Notes: generated from the sequence alone by a model not told the origin. Positions 28,108 to 37,302 are shown, counted from the first letter of the stretch. The stretch is 64,000 nucleotides of DNA from Pseudonocardia asaccharolytica DSM 44247 = NBRC 16224 (GCF_000423625.1 NZ_AUII01000020.1:25625-89624); one strand, 5' to 3'. Translations and numbers: made by a program.

Positions 28108-29088
28108 TCAGGCGTTGCCGTTGAACAGGCTCGTCACCGAGCCGTCGTCGAACACCTCGTGAATCGCGCGGGCCAGCAGCGGCGCGATGGGCAGCACCGT
28201 CATGCGCGGGAACCGCTTCTCGTCGGGGATCGGCAAGGTGTCGGTGAAGATCACCTCACGGGCTCCGCTGCCGGCCAGCCGCTCGGCGGCCGAACCGGAG
28301 AGCACGCCGTGGGTCGCCGCGACGATCACCTCGGCCGCGCCGTCCTTGAGCAGGACCTCGGCCGTCTTCACCACGGTGCCACCGGTGTCGATCATGTCGT
28401 CGATCACGACGCACGTCCGGCCCTCGATCTCGCCGACGACGCGGTTGGCCTTGGCCTCGTTCGGTTGCTTCGGGTCGCGCGTCTTGTGGATGAACGCCAG
28501 CGGCGTGCCACCGAGCGTCTCGGCCCAGCGTTCGGCGAGCCGCACCCGGCCCGAGTCGGGGGAGACGACCGCGAGCTCGCGGTCGGCGTAGGTCTTCTTG
28601 ACGTAGTCGGCGATGACCGGCAGGGCGAACAGGTGGTCCACCGGCCCGTCGAAGAAGCCCTGGATCTGCGCGGTGTGCAGGTCGACGGTCATGATTCGGT
28701 TGGCGCCCGCGACCTTGAACATGTCGGCGACGAGCCGGGCGGAGATCGGTTCCCGGCCGCGGTGTTTCTTGTCCTGCCGGGCATAGCCCCAGAACGGCAT
28801 GACCACGGTGATCCGCTTGGCCGACGCCCGTTTCAGCGCGTCGACCATGATCAGATGCTCCATGATCGCGTCGTTGATCGGGGCGGAGTGCGACTGCAGC
28901 ACGAACGCGTCGCAGCCGCGTACCGACTCCTCGAAGCGCACGAAGATCTCGCCGTTGGCGAACGAGTACGCCGACTGCGGGGTGATCGTGACGTCGAGCT
29001 CCTTGGCCACCTGCTCGGCCAGTTCCGGATGGGCCCGCCCGGAGAAGAGCATGAGGTTCTTCTTGGGGGTGGCCGACATCGAGCTCAC
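28108..29088 (-). CDS. prs: Ribose-phosphate pyrophosphokinase
   Basis: Makes PRPP from ribose-5-phosphate and ATP for nucleotide, histidine and decaprenyl-arabinose synthesis. Family motifs: [72 protein letters not shown] and the PRPP loop [13 protein letters not shown]. The 326-residue length is normal. The GTG start at 29088 overlaps the glmU stop (GTGA) and has aggaggaac in front. glmU-prs is a conserved actinobacterial pair. Confidence 0.97.
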   Translation of the reverse strand: MSSMSATPKKNLMLFSGRAHPELAEQVAKELDVTITPQSAYSFANGEIFVRFEESVRGCDAFVLQSHSAPINDAIMEHLIMVDALKRASAKRITVVMPFWGYARQDKKHRGREPISARLVADMFKVAGANRIMTVDLHTAQIQGFFDGPVDHLFALPVIADYVKKTYADRELAVVSPDSGRVRLAERWAETLGGTPLAFIHKTRDPKQPNEAKANRVVGEIEGRTCVVIDDMIDTGGTVVKTAEVLLKDGAAEVIVAATHGVLSGSAAERLAGSGAREVIFTDTLPIPDEKRFPRMTVLPIAPLLARAIHEVFDDGSVTSLFNGNA

Positions 29089-30683
29089 CGTGTTCCTCCT
29101 CGACCGGCGTCGCCGGTCTCGTCCGCGGCGACCGCGTCCGGAGCGTCGGGCGCCGCACCGTTGGCCGCCGACGCCCTGGCTGCGTCGGCGCGTTCGGCAG
29201 CTTCCGCCGCCGGTGTGCCCGGCCGCTTACGCCGAACCCACCCGACGATGGTGCGCTGTGGCCCAGCTGACACTGCGAGCGCCCCCGGTGGAACGTCCTC
29301 ACGGACGACGGTGCCCGCGCCGGTGTACGCCCCGTCGCCGACCTGTACCGGCGCGATGAACATCGTGTCCGATCCGGTGCGGACGTGGGAGCCGATCACC
29401 GTCCGGCGCTTGGTGACCCCGTCGTAGTTCACGAACACCGAGGAGGCCCCGATGTTGCTCATCTCGCCGATCGAGGCGTCGCCGACGTAGGTCAGATGCG
29501 GAACCTTGCTGCCGGTGCCGATGTCGGAGTTCTTCACCTCGACGAACGTGCCGATCTTGCCGCGCTCACCGAGCCGCACCCCGGGCCGTAGGTAGGCGAA
29601 CGGGCCGACCGAGGCGCCGGGGCCGATCACCGAGACGCTGCCGTGGGTCCGCACGACGGTGGCACCGGCCCCGACCTGGCAGTCGGTGAGCGTCGTGTCG
29701 GGCCCGATCTCGGCGCCCCCCGCGACGGTGGTGGCGCCGTGCAGCTGGGTCCCCGGGTGCAGGACGGTGTCGGGCTCGAGCCGGACCTGGACGTCGACCC
29801 AGGTCGTCGCGGGATCGACCACGGTGACCCCGGCGAGCATCCAGCGCTCCAGTACGCGGCGGTTGAGCTCGGCCCGGATCGCGGCGAGCTGCACCCGGTC
29901 GTTGACGCCGCGGACCAGCCAGGGGTCCGGGCAGCCGACCGTGCCGATGCGGGCGCCCTCGGCGGCGGCCATCCCGACCAGGTCGGTCAGGTAGAGCTCC
30001 TGTTGCGCGTTGTGCGTGCGGAGCCGTCCGATGGCCGAGCCAAGGAAGGTGGCGTCGGCGGCGTACACCCCCGCGTTGACCTCGGTGATCGCGCGCTGCT
30101 GCGGTGTTGCGTCGCTCTCCTCCATGATCGCGTGGACCCCGCCGCCGGACCGGAGGATGCGCCCGTAGCCGGTCGGGTCGGTGAGCTCGGTGGTCAGCAC
30201 GGTCAGGCTCGCGCCGGTGTGGGTGTGCTCGATGAGCAGCGCCTGGAGCGTGCCCCGGTCGAGCAGCGGGACGTCGCCGTAGGTGATGAGCACCGTTCCG
30301 GTCAGCCCGGCGGGCAGGGCGGCGAGCCCGCAGCGGACCGCGTCCCCAGTGCCGCGGCGCTGTTCCTGCACGGCCGTGGTGATCGGGTGGGCCAGCTCCT
30401 CGCCGAGGCCGCGGATGGCGTCGTCGACCTGTTCGCGGGCGTGCCCGACGACCACGACGAGGTGTTCCGGTTCCAGCGCCGCGACGGCGTGGACGGAATG
30501 ACCGAGCAGGCTGCGCCCGCCGATCGGGTGGAGCACCTTCGGGATGGCCGATCGCATCCTGGTTCCCTCGCCCGCGGCGAGCACCACGGCTGCCGCGGGT
30601 CGGGTCGTCGCGTTCGGATCCGCCGGGCCGACGGGCTCGCGGGCCCCGTCGGGTCGATCGGGCCCGTCGGGACGATCGGACAT
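29085..30683 (-). CDS. glmU: Bifunctional UDP-GlcNAc pyrophosphorylase/GlcN-1-P acetyltransferase
   Basis: Catalyses the last two steps of UDP-GlcNAc synthesis for peptidoglycan. The N-terminal pyrophosphorylase domain shows [45 protein letters not shown] and [10 protein letters not shown]. From about 260 the left-handed beta-helix acetyltransferase domain follows, with [23 protein letters not shown] and [27 protein letters not shown] Pro/Ala-rich C-terminal tail of about 45 residues is typical of actinobacteria. ATG at 30683 is preceded by gaggagtgcggccc. Confidence 0.97.
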   Translation of the reverse strand: MSDRPDGPDRPDGAREPVGPADPNATTRPAAAVVLAAGEGTRMRSAIPKVLHPIGGRSLLGHSVHAVAALEPEHLVVVVGHAREQVDDAIRGLGEELAHPITTAVQEQRRGTGDAVRCGLAALPAGLTGTVLITYGDVPLLDRGTLQALLIEHTHTGASLTVLTTELTDPTGYGRILRSGGGVHAIMEESDATPQQRAITEVNAGVYAADATFLGSAIGRLRTHNAQQELYLTDLVGMAAAEGARIGTVGCPDPWLVRGVNDRVQLAAIRAELNRRVLERWMLAGVTVVDPATTWVDVQVRLEPDTVLHPGTQLHGATTVAGGAEIGPDTTLTDCQVGAGATVVRTHGSVSVIGPGASVGPFAYLRPGVRLGERGKIGTFVEVKNSDIGTGSKVPHLTYVGDASIGEMSNIGASSVFVNYDGVTKRRTVIGSHVRTGSDTMFIAPVQVGDGAYTGAGTVVREDVPPGALAVSAGPQRTIVGWVRRKRPGTPAAEAAERADAARASAANGAAPDAPDAVAADETGDAGRGGTR

Positions 30684-30911
30684 GGGCCGCACTCCTCAGG
30701 TCGTTGCGTCCGCACATCGACACCGGTCCGGACGGCGGGTGACCGCTCGTCCAGCGATGCTCTCGGCGGAACTCGGCGTCCGGACGCAAGGATCCTACGG
30801 CGTCGGGTCGACTGTGGCCTCCCCGTGCGTCGAGGTCCGGATCGCGTCGTAACCGTCGCGTGGGTCGATCGTTGAGCCTCGTGGTCGACCGTTGCTGATC
30901 AAGGGACGTTG

Positions 30912-31397
30912 ATGGGTAAGCACAGCACGTCACGGCGTTCTCGGACGCGCGCGATGCGCGCTGTCGCGGCGGCGGGGCTGGTGGGCGTCGGCACGCTCGG
31001 GCCGGTCGGTGTCGGCCACGCCGCGGCGGAGCAGGCGCTCGTCGAGGGCACACCGTGCACCGCTACCGCGCGCGCGTGTGTATCCCTCGCCACGAAGCAG
31101 GCGTGGTTGATCGAGGACGGGGCGGTCGTCCGCGGCCCGGTCCCGATCAGCCCTGGCGGCCCCGGGCACGAGACGCCGGTCGGTGACTTCCTGGTGGAGT
31201 GGAAGCACAAGGACCATCGCAGCGCGGAGTTCAACAACGCGCCGATGCCGTGGGCGGTGTTCTTCGCTCCGGGCGGCATCGCCTTCCACGAGGGCAACCT
31301 GACGACGCCGTCCGCGGGCTGCGTCCGGCTCGCCGCCGCGGAGGCCGAGGCCTTCTACCGCTTCCTGCAGGTCGACGACCCGGTACAGGTGCGCTGA
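30912..31397 (+). CDS. Secreted L,D-transpeptidase (YkuD fold)
   Basis: A small exported peptidoglycan cross-linking or modifying enzyme. An Arg-rich N-terminus and hydrophobic helix (about 16-36, ending GHAAA) form a signal peptide. The YkuD domain covers about 50-160: TKQAWLIEDGAVVRGPVPISPG, ETPVGDF and the active-site block AFHEGNLTTPSAGCVRLA with His and catalytic Cys. At 161 residues it is a minimal form lacking other domains. ATG at 30912 follows caagggacgttg; the overlapping TTG at 30909 is an alternative. It is divergent from glmU across a 228-bp gap. Confidence 0.88.
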   Translation: MGKHSTSRRSRTRAMRAVAAAGLVGVGTLGPVGVGHAAAEQALVEGTPCTATARACVSLATKQAWLIEDGAVVRGPVPISPGGPGHETPVGDFLVEWKHKDHRSAEFNNAPMPWAVFFAPGGIAFHEGNLTTPSAGCVRLAAAEAEAFYRFLQVDDPVQVR

Positions 31398-31530
31398 CGG
31401 ACCGCTCGTCCCCTCGATGGCGCCGTCCGTCGTTGGGAATCGACCGATGGGCTCATCCGGACAGTGAACGCGGTTAGCAAGTGAGCTCGCGGGGTTTGCT
31501 GTGAGTGGAGCGCTCGAGCCTGGAGGACGC

Positions 31531-31968
31531 ATGCCCACACGCACCGCACGCACGGCCTGGAACGGCACCCTGGAGCAGGGCTCCGGACGGGTCGAGCTGA
31601 GCAGTAGCAGGGTCGGCACCTACGAGGTCAGCTTCCCGAAGCGGGCGGCCGACGACGCCGGCGGCACCACGAGCCCGGAGGAGCTCATCGCGGCGGCGCA
31701 CTCGTCGTGCTTCGCCATGCAGCTCTCGGCGTTCATCGCCGAAGCCGGGGGCACCCCGGAGTCGCTCGACGTCACCGCGGCCGTGACGCTCGGTCCGGAC
31801 CCGAAGGGCGGTTTCGTGATCACCGGGATCAGGCTCACCGTCCGCGGCGAGGTCACCGGCCTCGATGCCGCCGGCTTCGACAAGGCCGCGCAGGCGGCCA
31901 AGGACGGCTGCCCCGTCAGCAAGGCGCTGGCGGGCACGACGATCACGCTGGACGCCGCGCTTGCCTGA
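31531..31968 (+). CDS. OsmC-family peroxidase
   Basis: Thiol-dependent peroxidase that reduces organic hydroperoxides. The 145-residue protein has both conserved cysteines, in AAHSSCFAMQLS and KDGCPVSKAL, and the family start TRTARTAWNGTLEQGSGRVELSS. The order SPEELIAAAHSSCFAM is typical of OsmC rather than Ohr. ATG at 31531 follows ctggaggacgc. Standing alone between an L,D-transpeptidase gene and trmO. Confidence 0.9.
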   Translation: MPTRTARTAWNGTLEQGSGRVELSSSRVGTYEVSFPKRAADDAGGTTSPEELIAAAHSSCFAMQLSAFIAEAGGTPESLDVTAAVTLGPDPKGGFVITGIRLTVRGEVTGLDAAGFDKAAQAAKDGCPVSKALAGTTITLDAALA

Positions 31969-32094
31969 GCGTGGGATCGGGGGAGAGGAGACGACGTGAG
32001 GTGCACCGGTAACGGACGGCCCGAACCACCACCGCCGCCACGGCCCAACGGCGGTCGCTGAACGGTACGAACCGCGAGTTCGCGCGCGACCGGA

Positions 32095-32508
32095 TCAGCC
32101 GTCGAACCGGTCGAGGACCGGCTTCACGTCGACGATCGGGGTGCCGTCGATCGCCTCCAGGTCCGCCACCTCAAGCGTCAGGCCGTCGACGGCGGCCACC
32201 GTGACCCGGTGCAGCCCGATGGGGTTGGGGCGGTCGGCCGAGCGGGTGGTGAACACGCCGAGTTCCGGATTGGCCGGGTCGTCGCGTGGGTGCACGGCCA
32301 GCACCGTCCGGTCGGCCCGGTCGAGCCAGGTGAGCACGAGGACCTGAGCGCCCGGCTCCAGGTCCCGCAGTCCCTCGCGCACCGCCGGGTCGAACACCAG
32401 CCGAGCGGGCGGCGAACCCTCGAACCCCTGTTTGGGCGCGGTCGCCGGATCCACGAGGGGTGATTCCACCCGTCCGATCGGGCGCACGACGTACTGCTGC
32501 TCGATCAT
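32095..32508 (-). CDS. TrmO/TsaA-family tRNA-Thr m6t6A37 methyltransferase
   Basis: SAM-dependent N6-methylation of t6A37 in tRNA-Thr(GGU) is the known function of the TrmO/UPF0066 beta-barrel fold. The sequence has VVRPIGRVESPL, the ARLVFDPAVREGLRDLEPG segment and the signature FTTRSADRPNPIGLHRVTVAAVDG. Length 137, slightly short because a C-terminal extension found in E. coli TrmO is absent. ATG at 32508 follows gggagggacc. The ATG is overlapped (ATGA) by the stop of a decayed HTH reading frame upstream. Confidence 0.87.
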   Translation of the reverse strand: MIEQQYVVRPIGRVESPLVDPATAPKQGFEGSPPARLVFDPAVREGLRDLEPGAQVLVLTWLDRADRTVLAVHPRDDPANPELGVFTTRSADRPNPIGLHRVTVAAVDGLTLEVADLEAIDGTPIVDVKPVLDRFDG

Positions 32509-32720
32509 GGTCCCTCCCGAGTGGCTGCGTCCAGCGCCCGCGCGATCCGACCCAGCACCGGCAATGTCGGCACCACGCCCCCGGCCTCGAACCGCGCCAC
32601 CGGCGACGGTGTCGTTCCTGCGGCCGACGCCGGTTCGCCTGACTCCACTCCCGCGCCAACTGCGACTCGCGCACCGCCGCTCCCAGCTCGAACGCCAACC
32701 AGACGGCCTCATCGGGAACG
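32505..32720 (-). pseudogene. Remnant of an XRE/HigA-like antitoxin
   Basis: On the minus strand two overlapping frames together spell an XRE HTH antitoxin: DEAVWLAFELGAAVRESQLAREWSQA (from about 32714) and, after a frame change near 32640, AAGTTPSPVARFEAGGVVPTLPVLGRIARAL ending at a TGA that overlaps the trmO ATG. The second block is the recognition helix and C-terminal helix of HigA-type proteins. The beginning of the gene and any toxin partner are missing. The frame break is visible; the antitoxin name rests on family resemblance. Confidence 0.6.
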
Positions 32721-32760
32721 ATCCGGCAGTGGCCACGTCGGATCGGATGCCAGCGACCAC

Positions 32761-33350
32761 CTGTGGAACATGGTCGCCGAGGGCACCCGCGAGGGCGAGG
32801 TCTTCATCCGGCTGCTGGGCAAGATCGCAGAGCAGCGCAAGGCCTACGCCGGGACGGTGTTCGACGTGCTCGGCGAGGCGTTCGCCGACCGCCCGCTGCG
32901 CGAGCTCCTGGTCGACGCGATCCGCTATGGCGACCGGCCCGAGGTGCAGGCCCGGCTCCAGACGGTCATCGATGCGACCGGCGGCGAGGGACTCGCCGAG
33001 CTCATCGCCGAGCGCGCTCTGGGCCGGATACCGACCGAGATGCCCCACAACCATCCGGGCTATGACATCCGCTCCGAGCGGCCGGACGGCGCTCCGATCC
33101 GCATCGAGGTCAAGGGCCGCATCGCCGGCGCCGACGACTTCGTCATCACCCGCAACGGGGTGCTCGCGGCGAAGAACCTCGCTGATGACTACCGCCTCGC
33201 GCTGATGTCAGTGATCCAGCCGGATCGCACGCCGACGTCGTCCGCTACCTCGTGCGGCCGTTCGACAGCACCACCGCCGCCGACTTCCGGATCACTCGCT
33301 TCACGCTGAGCTGGGCGAAGACGAGGGCGCAGGGCGGGCCGCCGCGGTGA
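32761..33350 (+). pseudogene. SNF2-type helicase remnant with DUF3883 C-terminus
   Basis: The opening block (LWNMVAEGTREGEVFIRLLGKIAEQRKAYAGTVFDVLGEAF) is the end of the helicase-C region of large SNF2 proteins. It runs almost directly into HPGYDIRSERPDGAPIRIEVKGR and the rest of a DUF3883 nuclease-like domain, so several hundred residues are missing. Near 33220 the frame shifts; the true C-terminus [22 protein letters not shown] continues in another frame to the stop at 33350. No helicase core remains. Such helicases are typical of anti-phage islands with DUF1156 methylases, a remnant of which lies at 34641. Confidence 0.75.
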
Positions 33351-33358
33351 GGTGCGCG

Positions 33359-33411
33359 GAGTATTGCAGAGGTTTTGCCTCGCCCTGGCGTGCAAGGGTC
33401 GCGCAATACTC
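33359..33411. terminator. Inverted repeat between helicase remnant and fic
   Basis: gagtattgc (33359-33367) and gcaatactc (33403-33411) are exact complements around a 35-base G/C-rich loop. It starts 8 bp past the helicase remnant's stop and ends 2 bp from the fic stop, so it may terminate both convergent genes. Confidence 0.4.
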
Positions 33412-33412
33412 G

Positions 33413-34432
33413 TCACGACTTCTTCTCCCGTCGATGGCGATTCTGCAGGTAGGCACGGACGGCGTGCTGGCTGGATCGCCACGTTCCGTCGGACGACAGC
33501 TCGGCATCGAGCCGGCCTCTCCGGGCCGCCTGTCGGAGCGCGTCGTAGGACACCTCCTGGTTGGCGAGCGAGCGGAGCGGGACGAGTCGAGCCGGGCCCG
33601 CGATGTTCGGCACCACGAAGCGATGCAGGTTGTCGATGACCGAGCGCGCGATCAGCTCGGCGAGGGCGCCGGGATCGCCGTTGTCGGCCCGGTCGAGCGC
33701 GGCGAGATAGCCGGATCGGTCCCGCTTGAAGACGATCGCCGGAGGGTAGCCGAGGCGGACCAGGACCAGGTTCAGCACCAGCCGACCGGCGCGCCCGTTC
33801 CCATCGAGGAACGGGTGGATCCGCTCGAAATCGCAGTGGAGCCTGGCCAGCTCCACGGGAATGTCCTCGGCGATGATCTTTCGGCTGCGAACGTCATGGC
33901 CGAACCGGTCGGTGACCGCCGTCCACTCGTGGATCTGGGCAGCCACGTCGGTCCAGGCCGGCGGGGTCATCCCACCCGCGAACGGCTGGATGTCGTGGCG
34001 TCGGAAGGCACCCGGTCCCTCGTCCGGTCCGGCGTCCGGGTGCGGCGCCACCTCCCAGACCTTGGACATCGCGAGCTGGTGGACGTAGCGAACCTCGGTG
34101 ACGGTGAGGAATCCGTCGCCGCACCAGTCGCCGGGTTCGACGGCCTGGCCGTACACCCAGCGGGCGGCCTCTCCGTATCCGAGCACCTCGAGGTAATCGC
34201 GAAGATCCTTGGCGCCGACGGCGCGTCCCTGGTCGAGCAGCACCGCGACCTCCCGCAGTACCAGGGTGTTGCCCTCGATCGCGGTGGAGTTGTGGGCCTC
34301 CAGGTGCCAGATGTCATCCCAGATGGCCGCTGCCTCGGCCGGGCGCGGAAGGCCGCCGAACCGCTGAAGCTCAGCGATCGCCGCAGCGAAGCGACGGTAC
34401 ACGGTCTCCCGGCTGGGACGACCTGGCGGCAT
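33413..34432 (-). CDS. Fic-domain AMP-transferase, class II
   Basis: A 339-residue Fic protein expected to transfer AMP from ATP to hydroxyl residues of target proteins. The core motif [12 protein letters not shown] (206-217) is intact. An inhibitory-helix motif of the S-x-x-x-E-G-N class occurs upstream of the core as STAIEGN (49-55), the class II self-inhibited arrangement. An N-terminal extension and a C-terminal winged-helix-like tail (about 270-335) fit the usual layout. ATG at 34432 has gacaggagagtc in front. It is the only well-preserved gene among remnants (32.5-35.5 kb). The target is unknown; toxin, stress or defence roles are all possible. Confidence 0.88.
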   Translation of the reverse strand: MPPGRPSRETVYRRFAAAIAELQRFGGLPRPAEAAAIWDDIWHLEAHNSTAIEGNTLVLREVAVLLDQGRAVGAKDLRDYLEVLGYGEAARWVYGQAVEPGDWCGDGFLTVTEVRYVHQLAMSKVWEVAPHPDAGPDEGPGAFRRHDIQPFAGGMTPPAWTDVAAQIHEWTAVTDRFGHDVRSRKIIAEDIPVELARLHCDFERIHPFLDGNGRAGRLVLNLVLVRLGYPPAIVFKRDRSGYLAALDRADNGDPGALAELIARSVIDNLHRFVVPNIAGPARLVPLRSLANQEVSYDALRQAARRGRLDAELSSDGTWRSSQHAVRAYLQNRHRREKKS

Positions 34433-34455
34433 GACTCTCCTGTCCGAGTGGTCGA

Positions 34456-34547
34456 ACTTGATACGGCTGCGCGTCGACGAACTGTACAAGACAACTTCGA
34501 CGGAGTTGATACGGCAACCCGATCGCGAACTGAACAGGACAACTTCG
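34456..34547. repeat. 48-bp tandem repeat in the fic upstream region
   Basis: Two copies offset by 48 bp: 34456-34499 and 34504-34547. Best conserved are ttgatacggc (34458/34506) and gaactgtacaagacaacttc (34479) against gaactgaacaggacaacttc (34527). The copies lie 24-115 bp upstream of the fic start, in the promoter region. They look like a duplicated operator or promoter segment. Confidence 0.65.
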
Positions 34548-34640
34548 GCCCCGCGCCCGAACACGGTCAACCCGGTCGGAGCGCCTACCGTGCACCTTCT
34601 GCTCGGTCGTCCGGGCTGAGCAGGTTCGGAAAGGAGCGGG

Positions 34641-35240
34641 ATGACGACCGAGCGCCGGCGCAGGCTGATCGAGGTGGCCTGCCGCTGGAGGCGATCAACC
34701 GGGAGTCTGTCCGGGAGAGGTCGATCCGCCACGGCCATCCGTCGACGCTGCACCTGTGGTGCGCCCGCCGGCCACCGGCGGCGTGCCGCGCCGTGCTGTT
34801 CGCGCAGCTCGCCGACGACCCGTCCGGGCCCGACCTGTACCTGACCGAGGAGGCGCAGGCCGCCTTGCATAAGGAACTGTTCGAGCTCATCGAGCGACTC
34901 GTGGTCTGGGAGCACACCACCGATACCGCCCTGCTCGCCGAGGCGCACCGGGAGATCCGGGCCGGCACCGGCGGCCACCCGCCCGCGATCCTCGACCCGT
35001 TCGCCGGTGGCGGCTCGATCCCCCTGGAGGCCCAGCGCCTCGGCCTGAAGGCGCACGCCTCCGACCTCAACCCGGTCGCCGTGCTGATCAACAAGGCCTT
35101 GATCGAGATCCCTCGAAGTGGGCCGATCGCCCCCCGGTCTTCCCCGGCGCCGCCGAGACCGCGTACTCCTGGCCGGGCACGACCGGGCTCGCCGAGGACG
35201 TGCGCCGGTACGGGCAGTGGATGCGCGACGAGGCCGAGTG
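34641..35240 (+). pseudogene. DUF1156-type DNA methylase remnant
   Basis: The ATG at 34641, after aaggagcggg, starts [14 protein letters not shown] one-base loss near 34678 moves the rest ([27 protein letters not shown]) to another frame. The methylase motif [40 protein letters not shown] is intact. A second break near 35112 changes frame again ([18 protein letters not shown]), and the sequence stops abruptly at about 35240, where an opposite-strand gene fragment begins. Intact relatives are about 900 residues, so only the first fifth remains. This is the N-terminal part of adenine-type DNA methylases found in defence islands. Confidence 0.8.
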
Positions 35241-35538
35241 CCGCCCACACGAGCCAGCCGGCCGGCCGTCCGGCGCGCCGGCGGATCACCAGGACCAGGC
35301 CGGCGGCGAGGACGAGGCCCTCGACCGTGAGCGGCCAGACGTCGGCGGACCAGCCGGCCTCGCCGTGCGCGGCGACGAGCGCGCGCTGATGGCTGTAGGA
35401 GATGACGCCGGCGGCGAGGCCGACCGCGGCGGCGACCGCGATCACGGCGCCGACGGCGGTGCGCCAGTCGGTCAGGACTCGGCGGAGGACCCCGGGGGAT
35501 CGCTCCTCGGTGGTGGGTTCGGGGGAGTGTTCGGACAC
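35240..35538 (-). pseudogene. DUF2637/SpdB-like membrane protein, truncated
   Basis: The GTG at 35538 after ccaggagccgcagt starts a protein with two to three hydrophobic helices ([45 protein letters not shown]). This matches DUF2637 proteins carried by actinobacterial integrative and conjugative elements and phages. The family sequence ends at about 35240, where the frame enters the antisense of the methylase remnant, so the gene is truncated by a deletion junction. Confidence 0.65.
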
Positions 35539-35771
35539 TGCGGCTCCTGGACGTCGCGTAGGTCTGTACGCGCGCCCCGGCCCGGCATCCGCTCGGCGGC
35601 GGCCCTGATGTCCTCGGCGGGGTACAGCTTGGCCCCGGTCGTCAGGTCCCGCCCGGCCGGCTCCAGCTCGACGCCGTAGCTCCGTGCTCGGCGCAGCCAT
35701 CCCCGGACGGTCGACTCCTGGCGACCGATGAACCGAGCGATGTCGGCCGGACTCCACAGTTCGGACGTCAT
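35472..35771 (-). CDS. Small helix-turn-helix protein, excisionase/AlpA-like
   Basis: A 99-residue protein starting MTSELWSPADIARFIGRQESTVRGWLRRARSYG, a MerR/excisionase-type winged HTH followed by GAKLYPAEDIRAAAER; the Pro-rich tail has no family match. ATG at 35771 with only a weak purine stretch before it. Such proteins control excision in actinobacterial integrative elements, in line with the DUF2637 neighbour (67-bp overlap) and tRNA-Gln 170 bp away. It may be a stranded element gene; function not certain. Confidence 0.65.
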   Translation of the reverse strand: MTSELWSPADIARFIGRQESTVRGWLRRARSYGVELEPAGRDLTTGAKLYPAEDIRAAAERMPGRGARTDLRDVQEPQCPNTPPNPPPRSDPPGSSAES

Positions 35772-35790
35772 CGCGCGATCACCCGCCAAC

Positions 35791-35812
35791 CTTCGCACGC
35801 ACCGTGCGGAAG
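35791..35812. promoter_or_regulatory. Inverted repeat upstream of the excisionase-like gene
   Basis: cttcgcac-gcacc-gtgcggaag, imperfect arms of 8-9 bp, about 20 bp before the HTH start codon. Suitable as an operator for the HTH protein itself or as an excisionase site. Confidence 0.35.
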
Positions 35813-35944
35813 TTCTAAGCACTGACTACGCACCGTGAAACCTGGTGACTTTCCGGTGATGTCGGGTCCGGTCTGCCCCATATCTGCCCCACGAGCGCGA
35901 CGGGCCTGATCAGGCCGTCAGCGTTCCCGCTGGTCGATGCCATG

Positions 35945-36015
35945 CTCCGCCGCCAGGATTCGAACCTGGACCATCGGAACCAAAATCCGAGGTGCTGCCG
36001 TTACACCACGGCGGA
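35945..36015 (-). tRNA. tRNA-Gln (anticodon TTG)
   Basis: Read on the minus strand: acceptor arms TCCGCCG/CGGCGGA, D-arm region, anticodon stem tcgga/tccga around the loop ttttggt (TTG at positions 34-36), and the T-arm with ggttcgaatcc. Discriminator base G; CCA is not encoded. The element-like remnants lie on its 3' side (lower coordinates), where integrases usually insert, so it is a likely old attachment site. Confidence 0.93.
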
Positions 36016-36214
36016 CAGGCCTCCATCCTGACATGTGCCCACCGGACCCCGGCACCCGATGCACGACGGTGACCGCGGGTGTGGGCATCACCCGATTCGT
36101 CCGCATTTCGGCTGCCGCGATGCGGGTCACAGGGGACCTCGCCTACGCTCCGAACGGTGCGGGCGGGTTGCACGCACCGTCGACAGATGACGAGTTCCGA
36201 CCCCAGAGGTGAGC

Positions 36215-37165
36215 ATGTCCGCCGAAGCTGCCGCGCCCGAAAGCCCGCCGGGCCTTTCCCCTGTCCGGCCGATCCTCGGGGCCACCCGCAGCAACTGGCA
36301 GCAAGGATTGGTGTGGGCGTTCGTGGTCGCCCCGATGCTGGCGCTGCTGGCCACGGTCCCGGTGATGTGGGGCTGGGGGCTGGGCTGGTACGACGTGGCC
36401 ATCGCCGCGGTGTTCTACGTCGTCGGCATCCTCGGAGTGACGGTGGGTTACCACCGGCATTTCACACACAAGTCGTTCAAGGCCCGGCCGTGGCTGCGGA
36501 TCATGCTCGCGATCAGCGGTTCGCTGGCGATCCAGGGTTCGGTGATGGCCTGGGTCGCCGACCACCGGCGCCACCACGCGTACTCCGACAAGGAGGGCGA
36601 CCCGCATTCGCCGTGGCGCTACGGCACGTCGCCGACCGCGGTGGCGAAGGGATTCTTCTGGTCACATGTCGGTTGGCTGTTCGAGCGCCGCAAGACCAAC
36701 TACGAGCGTTTCATCCCGGATCTGCTCGCCGATCGCGCCGTGCGACGGGTGAGCAAGCTGTTCGGCCTGTGGGTGGCGGTCAGCCTCATCCTTCCGGCCG
36801 CACTCGGGGGACTGCTCACCTGGTCCTGGGCGGGCGTGCTGACCGGTTTCTTCTGGGGCGGACTGGTCCGCACGGGCCTCGTGCATCACGTCACATGGTC
36901 GATCAACTCGATCTGCCACATGGTGGGCCGGCGGCCGTTCCGCTCCCGCGATCGCTCGCGCAACTTCTGGCCGTTGGCGATCCTGTCGATGGGTGAGTCC
37001 TGGCACAACCTGCACCATGCCGACCCGACCTGCGCCCGGCACGGCGTGCTGCCCGGCCAGATCGATATCTCCGCCCGGGTCATCTGGCTCTTCGAGCGGT
37101 TCGGCTGGGTGCACGAGGTGCGCTGGCCGACGACCAGTCGGCTGACGAAGCTGCGCGCCCGCTGA
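36215..37165 (+). CDS. Acyl-CoA/fatty acid delta-9-type desaturase
   Basis: Membrane di-iron desaturase introducing a double bond into acyl chains. Three histidine boxes are visible: HRHFTH (HxxxxH, near 85), HRRHH (HxxHH, near 122) and HNLHH (near 265). Four to five hydrophobic helices flank them. Length 316 fits actinobacterial desaturases. ATG at 36215 preceded by agaggtgagc; GTG at 36209 is the alternative. An electron-transfer partner is not adjacent. Borders tRNA-Gln on one side and the sugar cluster on the other. Confidence 0.92.
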   Translation: MSAEAAAPESPPGLSPVRPILGATRSNWQQGLVWAFVVAPMLALLATVPVMWGWGLGWYDVAIAAVFYVVGILGVTVGYHRHFTHKSFKARPWLRIMLAISGSLAIQGSVMAWVADHRRHHAYSDKEGDPHSPWRYGTSPTAVAKGFFWSHVGWLFERRKTNYERFIPDLLADRAVRRVSKLFGLWVAVSLILPAALGGLLTWSWAGVLTGFFWGGLVRTGLVHHVTWSINSICHMVGRRPFRSRDRSRNFWPLAILSMGESWHNLHHADPTCARHGVLPGQIDISARVIWLFERFGWVHEVRWPTTSRLTKLRAR

Positions 37166-37302
37166 CGCGGCTGAGGTGGGCAAACGTCCCGGCGTGCACC
37201 CGGGTGACCCACCGCTGGGTGAGCGCTGCATCGTTCGTGGAACACTGGCCGGGTGCTCAACCTGGAACTCCTGATGCCCGGTGATGCCCAGGCGAGGTCG
37301 CT

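Noticed and set aside
34371..34595. Small minus-strand ORF across the 48-bp repeat
   Set aside because: It only restates the DNA repeat as a peptide repeat (SCPVQF and SCLVQF), with no ribosome site.
34585..35757. A 390-residue fusion of DUF2637 protein with a Ser-rich C-terminus
   Set aside because: The C-terminal part is the antisense of the methylase relic; the true protein is truncated at about 35240.
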